Source: JADKFD01 sp050250665 (lineage in GTDB: Bacteria; Pseudomonadota; Gammaproteobacteria; Xanthomonadales; SZUA-5). From it: a stretch of DNA of 64,000 nucleotides. The translations under genes were made by a program, and so were the position numbers. The notes under the pieces were generated by a model. The model did not search any database. It saw only the letters and a program-made list of their open reading frames with translations, and was not told the DNA's origin. The stretch is taken from positions 62,001 to 126,000 of the forward strand of contig JBFWOF010000004.1 in assembly GCA_050250665.1 (NCBI GenBank), in the 5' to 3' direction. Shown here in pieces: positions 8,258-15,873 of this stretch (its first letter is position 1; each line of letters starts with the position of its first letter).

Positions 8258-9829
8258 TCATTCGAAGCCGTTGCGGAACATCAGCGCCACCGACGGGTGC
8301 TGATGAGCGTGATACTGATCGGCCGCCATTATGCCCAGATCCTGCTGGGTGCCATCGGGCCAGCGCACCCGGACATGCGCCTCGGTGTAATTGCCGAGGC
8401 CAAAGTGCAGGACTTTCTCGTGGCTGGAGCCACGCGCTTCGCCAGCGCGCATTTCGCGCATCTGCACGGCGCCGTCGGCGGTTTCCACGGTAACGATGGT
8501 GCCGATGCCGTCGCGATTGACCGCGCCGCCGCCGGTGAGCGTGAAGGCCATCCAGTGACCCGTGCCCGCGGTCACGTTGCGGTAGAACTCATAGCCGGAG
8601 TTCCAGTGGCCCACCGCCAGATCGGTTCTGCCGTCACGATCGAAATCGATGCGTGCCGCCGGTTGCGTGGGCTTGTTCTCGTCCATGCCGCTGCCGGTGC
8701 TGACCACCTGGAACACGCCGCCGCCGAGGTTGCGGAAAACCTGATCGCGATCGCTGGTGGTCGAGAAGCTGCCGCTGCCGCAGGCCAGATAGGCATCTTC
8801 CCAGCCGTCATTGTCGAAATCGCTGAAGATGGTGCTCCAGCCGACGCCGTAGTGGTTCAGCGGCGACAGCGGCTCCTCGGTGAAGTGCAGGGGTGAGCGG
8901 CTGTCCCCGCGCAAGAAGTGCTGCTCGTCCACGCTGGAGAAATACAGGTCCCAAAGCCCGTTGCGGTCGACATCCCCAACCGCCACACCCATGCCGAAGG
9001 GCGTCTGAGCCAGATTGCTCTGGGCTGTCTGGTCACTGAAGCACCAGCTGCCACAACCCGGACCATCGTTGTGCCAGAACACATTGCCGTGGTTCTTGTC
9101 GTTGACCACGTAGATGTCCGGGAGCAGATCGCCGTCCAGGTCTGAAATCACCGCAGCGAGCGTCGCCTTGGCCAGTTTCGGTTTTTCCGACTGAGGAAAA
9201 CTGTCGGTCACCCGAGTCCAGGTGCCATCGCCGTTGTTGATGACGATCCGATCGAGATTGTCCGGATCATTCAGGTCGGGAAAGGTCGAGGTCGGATAGA
9301 TCGCAATGAAGATGTCGAGCAGGCCGTCGTTGTTGAAATCAGCCCAGGCCACGGAATCGGTTCGGGGTGAATTGGCCCCGGCTGCGGTGTGATCGAGTTC
9401 CGGCGGCGTCACATCGACAAACACCTGCCCCTGCTGGGTGTTGCGAAACAGGTAGTTCTTCTGGTCGCGACAACCGACGTACAGATCAGGCCAGCCGTCA
9501 TTGTCATAGTCGGCGGCTGCGGTGACGCTGCAGCGGGTGCCGGGCAGGGTGGCGTTGACCGCGGTGCTCTCGGTGAACTGACCATTGCCCTGATTGAAAA
9601 ACATGCGGTTGGGCAGGAAGTAGCCGGTGACGAAGATGTCGGGGTAGCCATTGCGATCAAAATCGTCCACGGCCAGCCCGCCGGCCGGGATATTGGCCAG
9701 AAAGCCCGGCTGAAATCCGACCGCGACCGACAGGTTCTGAAAACTCTGTGCCGAGGCGACCGAAGCAAGCAGCAGGGTCAGCAATCCAATGCAGCAACGA
9801 TGACGGGAGAGTGACTGGAACAGGTGCAT
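8258..9829 (-). CDS. secreted FG-GAP/UnbV (ASPIC) beta-propeller protein
   Basis: A 523-residue secreted protein with at least seven FG-GAP/VCBS-type calcium-binding repeats (for example DFDRNGYPDIFV, DYDNDGWPDLYV, DLDGDLLPDIYV, DFDNDGWEDAYL). A C-terminal ASPIC/UnbV module follows (NRDGIGTIVTV, SSHEKVLHFGLG, VRWPDG). The longest frame extends upstream, but the ATG at 9829 has GGAG upstream and begins a signal peptide cleaved near SVASA. The last residues are FRNGFE, resembling the 'FxDGFE' ends of many Lysobacterales secreted proteins. These domains usually mediate extracellular binding. No enzymatic residues are seen. Likely first gene of an operon with the PAP2/haloperoxidase gene. Confidence 0.85.
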   Translation of the reverse strand: MHLFQSLSRHRCCIGLLTLLLASVASAQSFQNLSVAVGFQPGFLANIPAGGLAVDDFDRNGYPDIFVTGYFLPNRMFFNQGNGQFTESTAVNATLPGTRCSVTAAADYDNDGWPDLYVGCRDQKNYLFRNTQQGQVFVDVTPPELDHTAAGANSPRTDSVAWADFNNDGLLDIFIAIYPTSTFPDLNDPDNLDRIVINNGDGTWTRVTDSFPQSEKPKLAKATLAAVISDLDGDLLPDIYVVNDKNHGNVFWHNDGPGCGSWCFSDQTAQSNLAQTPFGMGVAVGDVDRNGLWDLYFSSVDEQHFLRGDSRSPLHFTEEPLSPLNHYGVGWSTIFSDFDNDGWEDAYLACGSGSFSTTSDRDQVFRNLGGGVFQVVSTGSGMDENKPTQPAARIDFDRDGRTDLAVGHWNSGYEFYRNVTAGTGHWMAFTLTGGGAVNRDGIGTIVTVETADGAVQMREMRAGEARGSSHEKVLHFGLGNYTEAHVRVRWPDGTQQDLGIMAADQYHAHQHPSVALMFRNGFE

Positions 9830-9959
9830 GAACAACTCCGGACGACGCCGAACCGGTAGTTCGTGTTGCGGCGGCGAGCTGCCGACCATGGCCAGGCCCG
9901 CTGCTGCGCTGGCCCGATACAACCGGAATCAGGCGATGACCCGGATCATCCCCTCGACA

Positions 9960-9973
9960 TTGACCGGGGTCAA
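9960..9973. promoter_or_regulatory. inverted repeat upstream of the propeller/haloperoxidase pair
   Basis: TTGACC and GGTCAA arms flank a 2-bp spacer, about 130 bp upstream of the propeller gene start. On the minus strand TTGACC could double as a -35 element with a weak GATGAT 17 bp later. It is a candidate operator/promoter only. Confidence 0.3.
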
Positions 9974-10021
9974 ACGCATTCCCCCCGGGGCGCTAACTCA
10001 TTGCGCTCGCAGGTGCCTGCT

Positions 10022-11251
10022 TCAGGACTGCCGCGGCAGCAGCCGGGAAATGGTGGTGCCCTGTACCAGCAGCGAAAACAGCACCACGGCGTAGGTGGCC
10101 ATCAGCAGCTGTTCGCGTATCGGTCCCGGTGGCAGCGACAGCGCCAGCGCCACCGAAATTCCGCCGCGAAGTCCACCCCAGGTGAGGATGCGCACGGTCC
10201 GCACCGGAAAGGCGCGGCGCAGCCGGAACAGCGCAATCGGCCCGCCGACACTGATGAAGCGTGCCAGCAGCACCACCGGGATCAGCACCAGGCCGGCCAG
10301 CAGGTACTGGCCGTTGAAGGTCAGCACCAGCACCTCGATGCCAATCAACAGGAACAGCACCGCGTTCAGAATCTCGTCGATCAGCTCCCAGAATTCGTCG
10401 AGTCGGTCGCGGGTCTGTTCGGACATGGCCAGACTGCGCCCGTGATTGCCGATGAACAGGCCGGCGACCACGATCGCAATCGGCGCCGAGACATGCAGCC
10501 TGAAGGCCAGCGCGTAGCCACCCATGACCATCGCCAGCGACAGCAGCACCTCGACATCGTATTTGTCGACCGACTTCAGCAGGTGGAATCCCACCCAGCC
10601 CAGGGCCAGGCCGAAGATCACGCCGCCGACGGCCTCCATCAGAAACAGCTTGCCGATGCCCTCGACGCTGGCTGGCGCCGCACCGCTGGCGATGCCCAGC
10701 AGCACGATGAACACGACCACGCCGACGCCATCGTTGAACAAGGACTCGCCGGCGATCTTGACTTCCAGTGCTTTGGGCGCGCCCAGTTGCTTCAGCGTTG
10801 CCAGCACCGCGATCGGATCGGTGGGCGAAATCAGCGCACCGAAGACCAGACACCAGATCAGCGGTATCTGAATGCCGATCAGGAGGAAGACCAGCCAGGC
10901 GCCGAAACCGACGATCGCCGTGGACACCAGCACGCCGACGCTGGCGAGCGCCCCGACCACCCACTGGTGCTCACGCAGCCGCGCCAGATCCACATGCAGG
11001 GCCCCGGCGAACAGCAGGAAACTGAGCATGCCGTGCAACAGGGCCTCATCGAAATCGATGGCCGCGATCACGCGCTCGACACCATCGGCCCAGTCCAGAC
11101 CGAACCAGCGCAGGCCCGCCAGACCCAGCGACAGCACCAGACTGATCAACATCACGCCCAGCGTTGTCGGCATGCCCAGCCAGCGATGATTGGCCCAGGA
11201 AAACAGCGCTGCAGCGGTGATCAGCACGGCGGCCAGGTCGAATAGGTGCAC
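10022..11251 (-). CDS. CPA1-family Na+/H+ antiporter
   Basis: A 409-residue inner-membrane cation:proton antiporter with about 12 predicted hydrophobic segments. The family core is visible: GALISPTDPIAVLATL, carrying the transport-site TDP, and GESLFNDGVGVVVF, carrying the ND motif of CPA1 antiporters. It lacks the long cytoplasmic tail of some NhaP proteins. Start choice: a long upstream extension is Arg/Pro-rich and not membrane-like, while the GTG at 11251 has GGAG about 7 nt upstream and begins directly at the first helix (VHLFDLAAVLI). Role: pH and sodium homeostasis. It is divergent from the chemosensory operon. Confidence 0.87.
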   Translation of the reverse strand: MHLFDLAAVLITAAALFSWANHRWLGMPTTLGVMLISLVLSLGLAGLRWFGLDWADGVERVIAAIDFDEALLHGMLSFLLFAGALHVDLARLREHQWVVGALASVGVLVSTAIVGFGAWLVFLLIGIQIPLIWCLVFGALISPTDPIAVLATLKQLGAPKALEVKIAGESLFNDGVGVVVFIVLLGIASGAAPASVEGIGKLFLMEAVGGVIFGLALGWVGFHLLKSVDKYDVEVLLSLAMVMGGYALAFRLHVSAPIAIVVAGLFIGNHGRSLAMSEQTRDRLDEFWELIDEILNAVLFLLIGIEVLVLTFNGQYLLAGLVLIPVVLLARFISVGGPIALFRLRRAFPVRTVRILTWGGLRGGISVALALSLPPGPIREQLLMATYAVVLFSLLVQGTTISRLLPRQS

Positions 11252-11458
11252 GCGGAAGCTCCGAGCCAGAGGTCCGCGAATCATAGCCCGCGCTGCAGGC
11301 ACAGGCAGCGGCGCTCGCCATGGTGGTGTGGCCTGTACCGAGTGGGCGAATTGTCGCGGTCCGGTTGCAATTGCCGACAAAACGATTGTCAAGAGATCCG
11401 AGTTGCGACTAGGGCGTCTGGAATGGTTGCGCACCATCAGCAGGGACCAGGGACAGGC

Positions 11459-12319
11459 ATGAACTATCGAGTCGCACTCTGCGGGCTGACCGCGCGAGAC
11501 GAACGCCTGATCGAGATCGTCGTTTCGCGCGCGCCGAACCCCAAGTTCAGCTTCACCCTGGGCAAGGCGTCAGTGATGTCGGATGCCCACATTGCCATCG
11601 TTGACGAAGTTTCGGCCACGTCCGCCGATGCCAATCTGGATCAGCTGCGCAGCAATAACTCTGGACTGGTGGTGGTCACGATCTCCGATACCGGCCTGGT
11701 GGGCGAGAGCGGTTACTGCGTCGAGCGCAAATCCTTGCTGCTCCGAATCTGTCGACTGCTGGATTCGGTTGTGGAGATGGAACTGCTGAAACGGACGCAG
11801 CAGCAGACGGCGCAAACCCGACGCACGGTGGCCAACGGCGACGCGCTGGCCATTTCAGGCCCTCCACCCGGCGTCTCGCCGACGCCGCTGCAGCCCGTGC
11901 GCGCCCTGGTCGTGGACGACAGCCTGCCGGTGCGCGAGCAGCTGGCCTCGGCCCTGGGTCGATTGAACATCGGTTCGGAGATGGCCGAGAACGCCGAAGC
12001 CGCCATGGAGAAGCTCCAGGTGGCCAATTTCGACCTGATCTTTCTGGATGTGGTCATGCCCGGGGCCGATGGCTACGAGGTCTGCCGCAACATCAAGAAG
12101 AACATCTACACCCGAAGCATGCCGGTGATCATGCTGACCAGCCGGTCCTCGCCCTTCGACCGGGCCCGCGGTGCCCTCGCCGGGTGCGACTCCTATCTGG
12201 TCAAGCCCATCACCTGGGAGACCTTCTTCGCCGCCGTCGACAAGACTTTGATGAAGCACGCCAGAAATGACCGCGCGCTGCTGACGGCGCGCGGATACCG
12301 ACCAGCCAAGATCGGCTGA
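11459..12319 (+). CDS. PilG-like response regulator with extra N-terminal domain
   Basis: A 286-residue protein at the head of the chemosensory operon. The C-terminal half (about 146-270) is a receiver domain: VDDS acidic pocket, phospho-acceptor Asp about 197 in FLDVVMPGADG, LTSRSSPFDRARG and VKP. The 'SSPFDRARG..AG.D.YL' region resembles PilG of the Pil-Chp system. The first 130 residues are not a recognised domain. They have a beta/alpha pattern (VALCGL, AHIAIVDEVS, LVVVTISDTG) like a degenerate receiver, followed by a Gln-rich linker. The start is the ATG at 11459; the upstream frame overlaps the divergent antiporter and looks non-coding. No output domain is present. Confidence 0.8.
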   Translation: MNYRVALCGLTARDERLIEIVVSRAPNPKFSFTLGKASVMSDAHIAIVDEVSATSADANLDQLRSNNSGLVVVTISDTGLVGESGYCVERKSLLLRICRLLDSVVEMELLKRTQQQTAQTRRTVANGDALAISGPPPGVSPTPLQPVRALVVDDSLPVREQLASALGRLNIGSEMAENAEAAMEKLQVANFDLIFLDVVMPGADGYEVCRNIKKNIYTRSMPVIMLTSRSSPFDRARGALAGCDSYLVKPITWETFFAAVDKTLMKHARNDRALLTARGYRPAKIG

Positions 12320-12346
12320 CACCAAAACTGCACAAAGGATGAAACC

Positions 12347-12706
12347 ATGAGCAAGGTTCTGATCGTTGACGACTCACCAGCCGAGCTGGCCAATCTGCGC
12401 ACCATCCTCACGGATGCGGGTTGGCACTCGGTAACCGCCAACAATGGCGCCGAGGCGGTGGCCAAGGCCAGCGCGGAAAAACCCAGCATGATCTTCATGG
12501 ACATCATCATGCCGGACATGGATGGCTACGAGGCCTGCCGCACGCTGCAGCAGAACCCGGCCACCAAGAGCATTCCGGTGGTGTTCGTGTCCAGCAAGAA
12601 TCAGAAGGCTGACCAGATCTGGGCCAAGATGCAGGGCGCCAAGGCGCTGATCGGCAAGCCCTACAAGGCCAGCGAGATTCTGGATACGCTCAAGGCCTAC
12701 GGCTGA
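12347..12706 (+). CDS. PilH-like single-domain response regulator
   Basis: A 119-residue stand-alone receiver. The VDDS pocket, phospho-acceptor Asp52 (FMDIIMPDMDG), the VSS switch residues and KP at the end are all present. SKNQKADQIWAKMQGA corresponds closely to the region typical of PilH, which has DQ..D..WG..QGA. AAGGATGAAACC precedes the ATG as a ribosome-binding site. It lies 27 bp after the PilG-like gene and 6 bp before the CheW-like gene, in the usual pilG-pilH-pilI order. Expected role: phosphate sink or retraction-side output for a ChpA-type kinase. Confidence 0.85.
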   Translation: MSKVLIVDDSPAELANLRTILTDAGWHSVTANNGAEAVAKASAEKPSMIFMDIIMPDMDGYEACRTLQQNPATKSIPVVFVSSKNQKADQIWAKMQGAKALIGKPYKASEILDTLKAYG

Positions 12707-12712
12707 TCAAGC

Positions 12713-13228
12713 ATGGCTAATCCTGGCTCCCATGCCGGCCGTGACGGCCCTGCCGAAGAAACGCGCATCGGCTATCGCCTCGCGACCAGCCTTCCATGGT
12801 TCGTCTTGCCACGCGGCATCGCTTCGCAGGTGGTGATCGATCCGGGGCTGGCGCGTGTGCCCAACGCCAAATCCTGGCTGCGCGGCGTGCTCAGTCTGGG
12901 CGGCCTCATGGTGCCGGTGTTTGATTTTGGCGACTGGATGGAACAGCAGCGCACGATCGACCCTGATTGCGTGCTGGTGATTCAGCCCGGTCCCGAGGCA
13001 GTGGCCTTTCTGTGCGTGGAAAGACCGCGTTTGCTGCAGGTACGCGAGGCCAAGCAGGTTGCCGCCGGCGACCGCTGGCACGGCCACTGCGGCATGCAGT
13101 TCCAGTCGGAACTGGGTCCGGCCTACGAATTGGCCACCTTGCAATGGCTGAAGGGCGTGGCGGCACAGGTCCCCGGGCGCAGCCGCCAGATGGTCGCGAA
13201 TGCCATGCATCCGCTTCCGGGTACTTAG
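12713..13228 (+). CDS. CheW-like coupling protein (PilI-like)
   Basis: A 171-residue CheW-domain protein linking the chemoreceptor to the histidine kinase. Typical features are RIGYRLATSLPWFVLPRG near the start, the WLRGVLSLGGLMVPVFDFG core (the CheW LRG...L...PV.D pattern) and LLQVRE later. The position between the PilH-like receiver and the receptor matches pilI. It starts 6 bp after the preceding stop, so translation is likely coupled. A 93-bp gap then precedes the receptor gene. Confidence 0.83.
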   Translation: MANPGSHAGRDGPAEETRIGYRLATSLPWFVLPRGIASQVVIDPGLARVPNAKSWLRGVLSLGGLMVPVFDFGDWMEQQRTIDPDCVLVIQPGPEAVAFLCVERPRLLQVREAKQVAAGDRWHGHCGMQFQSELGPAYELATLQWLKGVAAQVPGRSRQMVANAMHPLPGT

Positions 13229-13321
13229 AACTTGGCCGGGTCGCGGCCGCGCGACGAGAAATTCGACATGGCTTGGAGCCCGGCTCGAAGTCGTAGGCAA
13301 GATTGACTGCAAGGAATAGAC

Positions 13322-15847
13322 ATGGCTGCGAACACAAGCTCCCTTTTCGGCTCCATCCGTAATCGCCTGCTGTTTGGTACCACCGGTCTGGCGCTGGTTC
13401 CCCTGATCGTACTGGCGGCGGTGCTGGCCTACTTTGCCACTCAGCAGTCCTCGGAATCGTTGAACGCCCGAGCCAACGATCAGCTGGAATCCATTCGAGT
13501 GGGCAAGGAGGCCGAAATCAAGGCCTACTTCCAGAACGTGGCCGACTCCATGGTGGTCATTGCCCAGACCGAACTGGTGCGCTCGGCCCTGCGCGCCCTG
13601 CCGCCGGCCTTGCAGGCCCTGCCCGACACGCTGGCGGTTCCGTTGGAACAGGCGCGCGCCAGTGTCGGCGACTACTATCGGAATCAGTTCGGCGCCGAGT
13701 ACGGCAAGCGCAATTCCGGCGCTGATCCCGGCGCAAGCGACATTCTCGCGAAACAATCGCCGGCGGTGATTGCGGCCCAGTATCTGTACATCGCCGCCAA
13801 TCCGAATCCGCTTGGCGAAAAGGGTCTTTTGGACCGCGCTGGCGACACCTCCGACTATTCGGCGGGTCACGCTCTGGTGCATGGCCTGGGCCGATCCGCG
13901 GTGGAGCGCTACGGTCTGTACGACTTCTTCCTGATCGATATGGACGGCAACGTCGTTTACACCTACTTCAAGGAAATCGACTTCGCCACCAATCTGCGCA
14001 CCGGCCCCTGGGCTGACAGCGGTCTGGGTCAGGCCTACAGCGCGGGTCTGGGCCTGAAGCCAGGCGAGGTCCAACTGACCGACTATGCCCCTTATGTGCC
14101 CTCCTACCAGGATCAGGCCACCTTCGTGAGCACCCCCGTGTATGCCGGGGACCAGCAGATCGGCGTATTTGCGGTGCAGCTGCCCATCGATCGCATCAAC
14201 GCCATCATGACCTTCAATCGCCAGTGGACGACCGTCGGTCTGGGTCAGTCGGGCGAAGTCTATCTGGTGGGTGCAGACAAGACGCCGCGTTCGATCTCGC
14301 GCTTTCTCACCGAAGATTCGGCCGGCTTCGTGAACATGCTGCGCGGCCTGCCAGACATGGATGCCGGCATCGTCGGCGCCGTCGCCGAGCGCAAGTCCAA
14401 TATCGGCCTGATGACCATCGACACCGAAGGTGCCAACGCCGCCCTGCAGGGGAAAACGGGCGTCGGCGTTTATCCTGACTATCGCGGCATTCCGGTGCTG
14501 GGTGCGTATGCACCGCTGAACGTGTTCAATCAGAAATGGGCCTTGCTGTCGGAAATCGACGATGCCGAAGCGCAGGCACCCACAGTGGCCTTGCGCAACC
14601 AGATTCTTCTGGTGGCCGGCCTGGCGCTGCTGATCATGGCCGTCATCGCCGTACTGATCGCCTTGCGCCTGGCGCGTTCCATCAACAATCCGCTGACCCA
14701 CTTCTCCGGCGTGGTTTCGCGTGTGGCCCAGGGCGACAATCAGGCCCGCGTGCGCCTGGCGCCCAGCGACGAAATCGGCCAGTTGGCTGTGACCTTCGAT
14801 CAGATGCTGGACGAGCGCATTGCCACCCAGGAACGTATCGAGCGCGAGAATGAAGTGCTCAACAACTCGGTGGTGGAGATCATGTCCTCGGTCGCGGAAC
14901 TCGCCGGCCGCGACCTGCGCATCAAGGTGCCGGTGGCCGAGGACGTCACTGGCGCGGTATCGGACGCCATCAACATGATGACCCGCTCCACCGCCACAGC
15001 CTTGAGCTCGGTGCGGCGCATTTCCAATACGGTCTCGACGGCTTCGAACAACGTGCGTGCGCGCTCGCAGCAGGTCTTCGACGTGGCCAACGCCGCATCC
15101 ACCCAAGCCACCTCGGCATCCGAGGAACTGCAGCAGACCGCCATGGCCTTGCGCCAGATGGGAGATGAGGCCCAGCAGGCCATGACCCAGGCCGATCGCG
15201 CCATCAAGTCCACCGGTGATGCGCTGCAGATCGTGCGCGCCACCGTCAGCGGCATTTCCGAGTCACGCGACCAGATTCGTGAGACGGAAAAGCGGGTCAA
15301 GCGTCTGGGTGAGCGCTCTCAGGAGATCAGCTCGGTGGTGACCATCATCGGCCAGATCGCAGAGCGCACCTCAGTCTTGGCACTGAATGCGTCCATGCAG
15401 GCGGTAGCCGCAGGCGATGCCGGTCGCGGATTTGCGGTGGTCGCAGACGAAGTCAAACGCCTGGCGGAAAACGCCCGCCAGGCGACGCAACAGATCGCGT
15501 CCCTGGTCAACGCCATTCAGGCTGACACCTCGGAAACGGTGCAGGCCATGAACGCCACCATCACCCAGGTCGTCGAAATCTCCAAGCTCGCCGACCAGGC
15601 TGGCGGCCAGATGACCGACACCCGCGCGGTGACCGAGCAACTGGCTGCAGCGGTACGCAACATTGCCGGCAGTACCCAGGCCCAGGGCGAGGCCTCCAAG
15701 AAGCTGTTGACCCGTGCCTATGAGTTGCTCCAAAGCTCGCAGCGCACGCTGGAGGAGATTGAGGCGCAGAAGCAGGATACCGACACGCTGGCCGATTCGG
15801 CACGTGATCTGGTGACCACCGTCAGCGAATTCCAGTTGCCTGCTTGA
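13322..15847 (+). CDS. methyl-accepting chemotaxis protein (PilJ-like) with large periplasmic Cache-type sensor
   Basis: An 841-residue chemoreceptor. TM1 is about residues 13-38. A periplasmic sensor of roughly 380 residues follows, then TM2 (about 426-452), HAMP, a second HAMP-like LRIKVPVAEDVTGAV segment and the signalling coiled coil. The tip reads IAERTSVLALNASMQAVAAG, then AGRGFAVVADEVKRLAE. The 'SMQA' variant in place of 'AIEA' is PilJ-like. The sensor (QYLYIAANPNPLGEK, YDFFLIDMDGNVVYTYFKE, DYAPYVPSYQD, VFAVQLPIDRIN) resembles double-Cache sensors rather than the short PilJ domain. It sits between CheW-like and CheA-like genes. No CheR or CheB is encoded nearby. Confidence 0.9.
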   Translation: MAANTSSLFGSIRNRLLFGTTGLALVPLIVLAAVLAYFATQQSSESLNARANDQLESIRVGKEAEIKAYFQNVADSMVVIAQTELVRSALRALPPALQALPDTLAVPLEQARASVGDYYRNQFGAEYGKRNSGADPGASDILAKQSPAVIAAQYLYIAANPNPLGEKGLLDRAGDTSDYSAGHALVHGLGRSAVERYGLYDFFLIDMDGNVVYTYFKEIDFATNLRTGPWADSGLGQAYSAGLGLKPGEVQLTDYAPYVPSYQDQATFVSTPVYAGDQQIGVFAVQLPIDRINAIMTFNRQWTTVGLGQSGEVYLVGADKTPRSISRFLTEDSAGFVNMLRGLPDMDAGIVGAVAERKSNIGLMTIDTEGANAALQGKTGVGVYPDYRGIPVLGAYAPLNVFNQKWALLSEIDDAEAQAPTVALRNQILLVAGLALLIMAVIAVLIALRLARSINNPLTHFSGVVSRVAQGDNQARVRLAPSDEIGQLAVTFDQMLDERIATQERIERENEVLNNSVVEIMSSVAELAGRDLRIKVPVAEDVTGAVSDAINMMTRSTATALSSVRRISNTVSTASNNVRARSQQVFDVANAASTQATSASEELQQTAMALRQMGDEAQQAMTQADRAIKSTGDALQIVRATVSGISESRDQIRETEKRVKRLGERSQEISSVVTIIGQIAERTSVLALNASMQAVAAGDAGRGFAVVADEVKRLAENARQATQQIASLVNAIQADTSETVQAMNATITQVVEISKLADQAGGQMTDTRAVTEQLAAAVRNIAGSTQAQGEASKKLLTRAYELLQSSQRTLEEIEAQKQDTDTLADSARDLVTTVSEFQLPA

Positions 15848-15873
15848 TCCCGCCATCCGTAGAGGTAGAGCCC

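Noticed and set aside
12707..15106. 799-codon open frame on the minus strand
   Set aside because: It is antisense to the CheW-like, receptor and PilH-region genes, which have clear family motifs. Its composition (His/Gln/Arg/Gly-rich) is that of a high-GC shadow frame.
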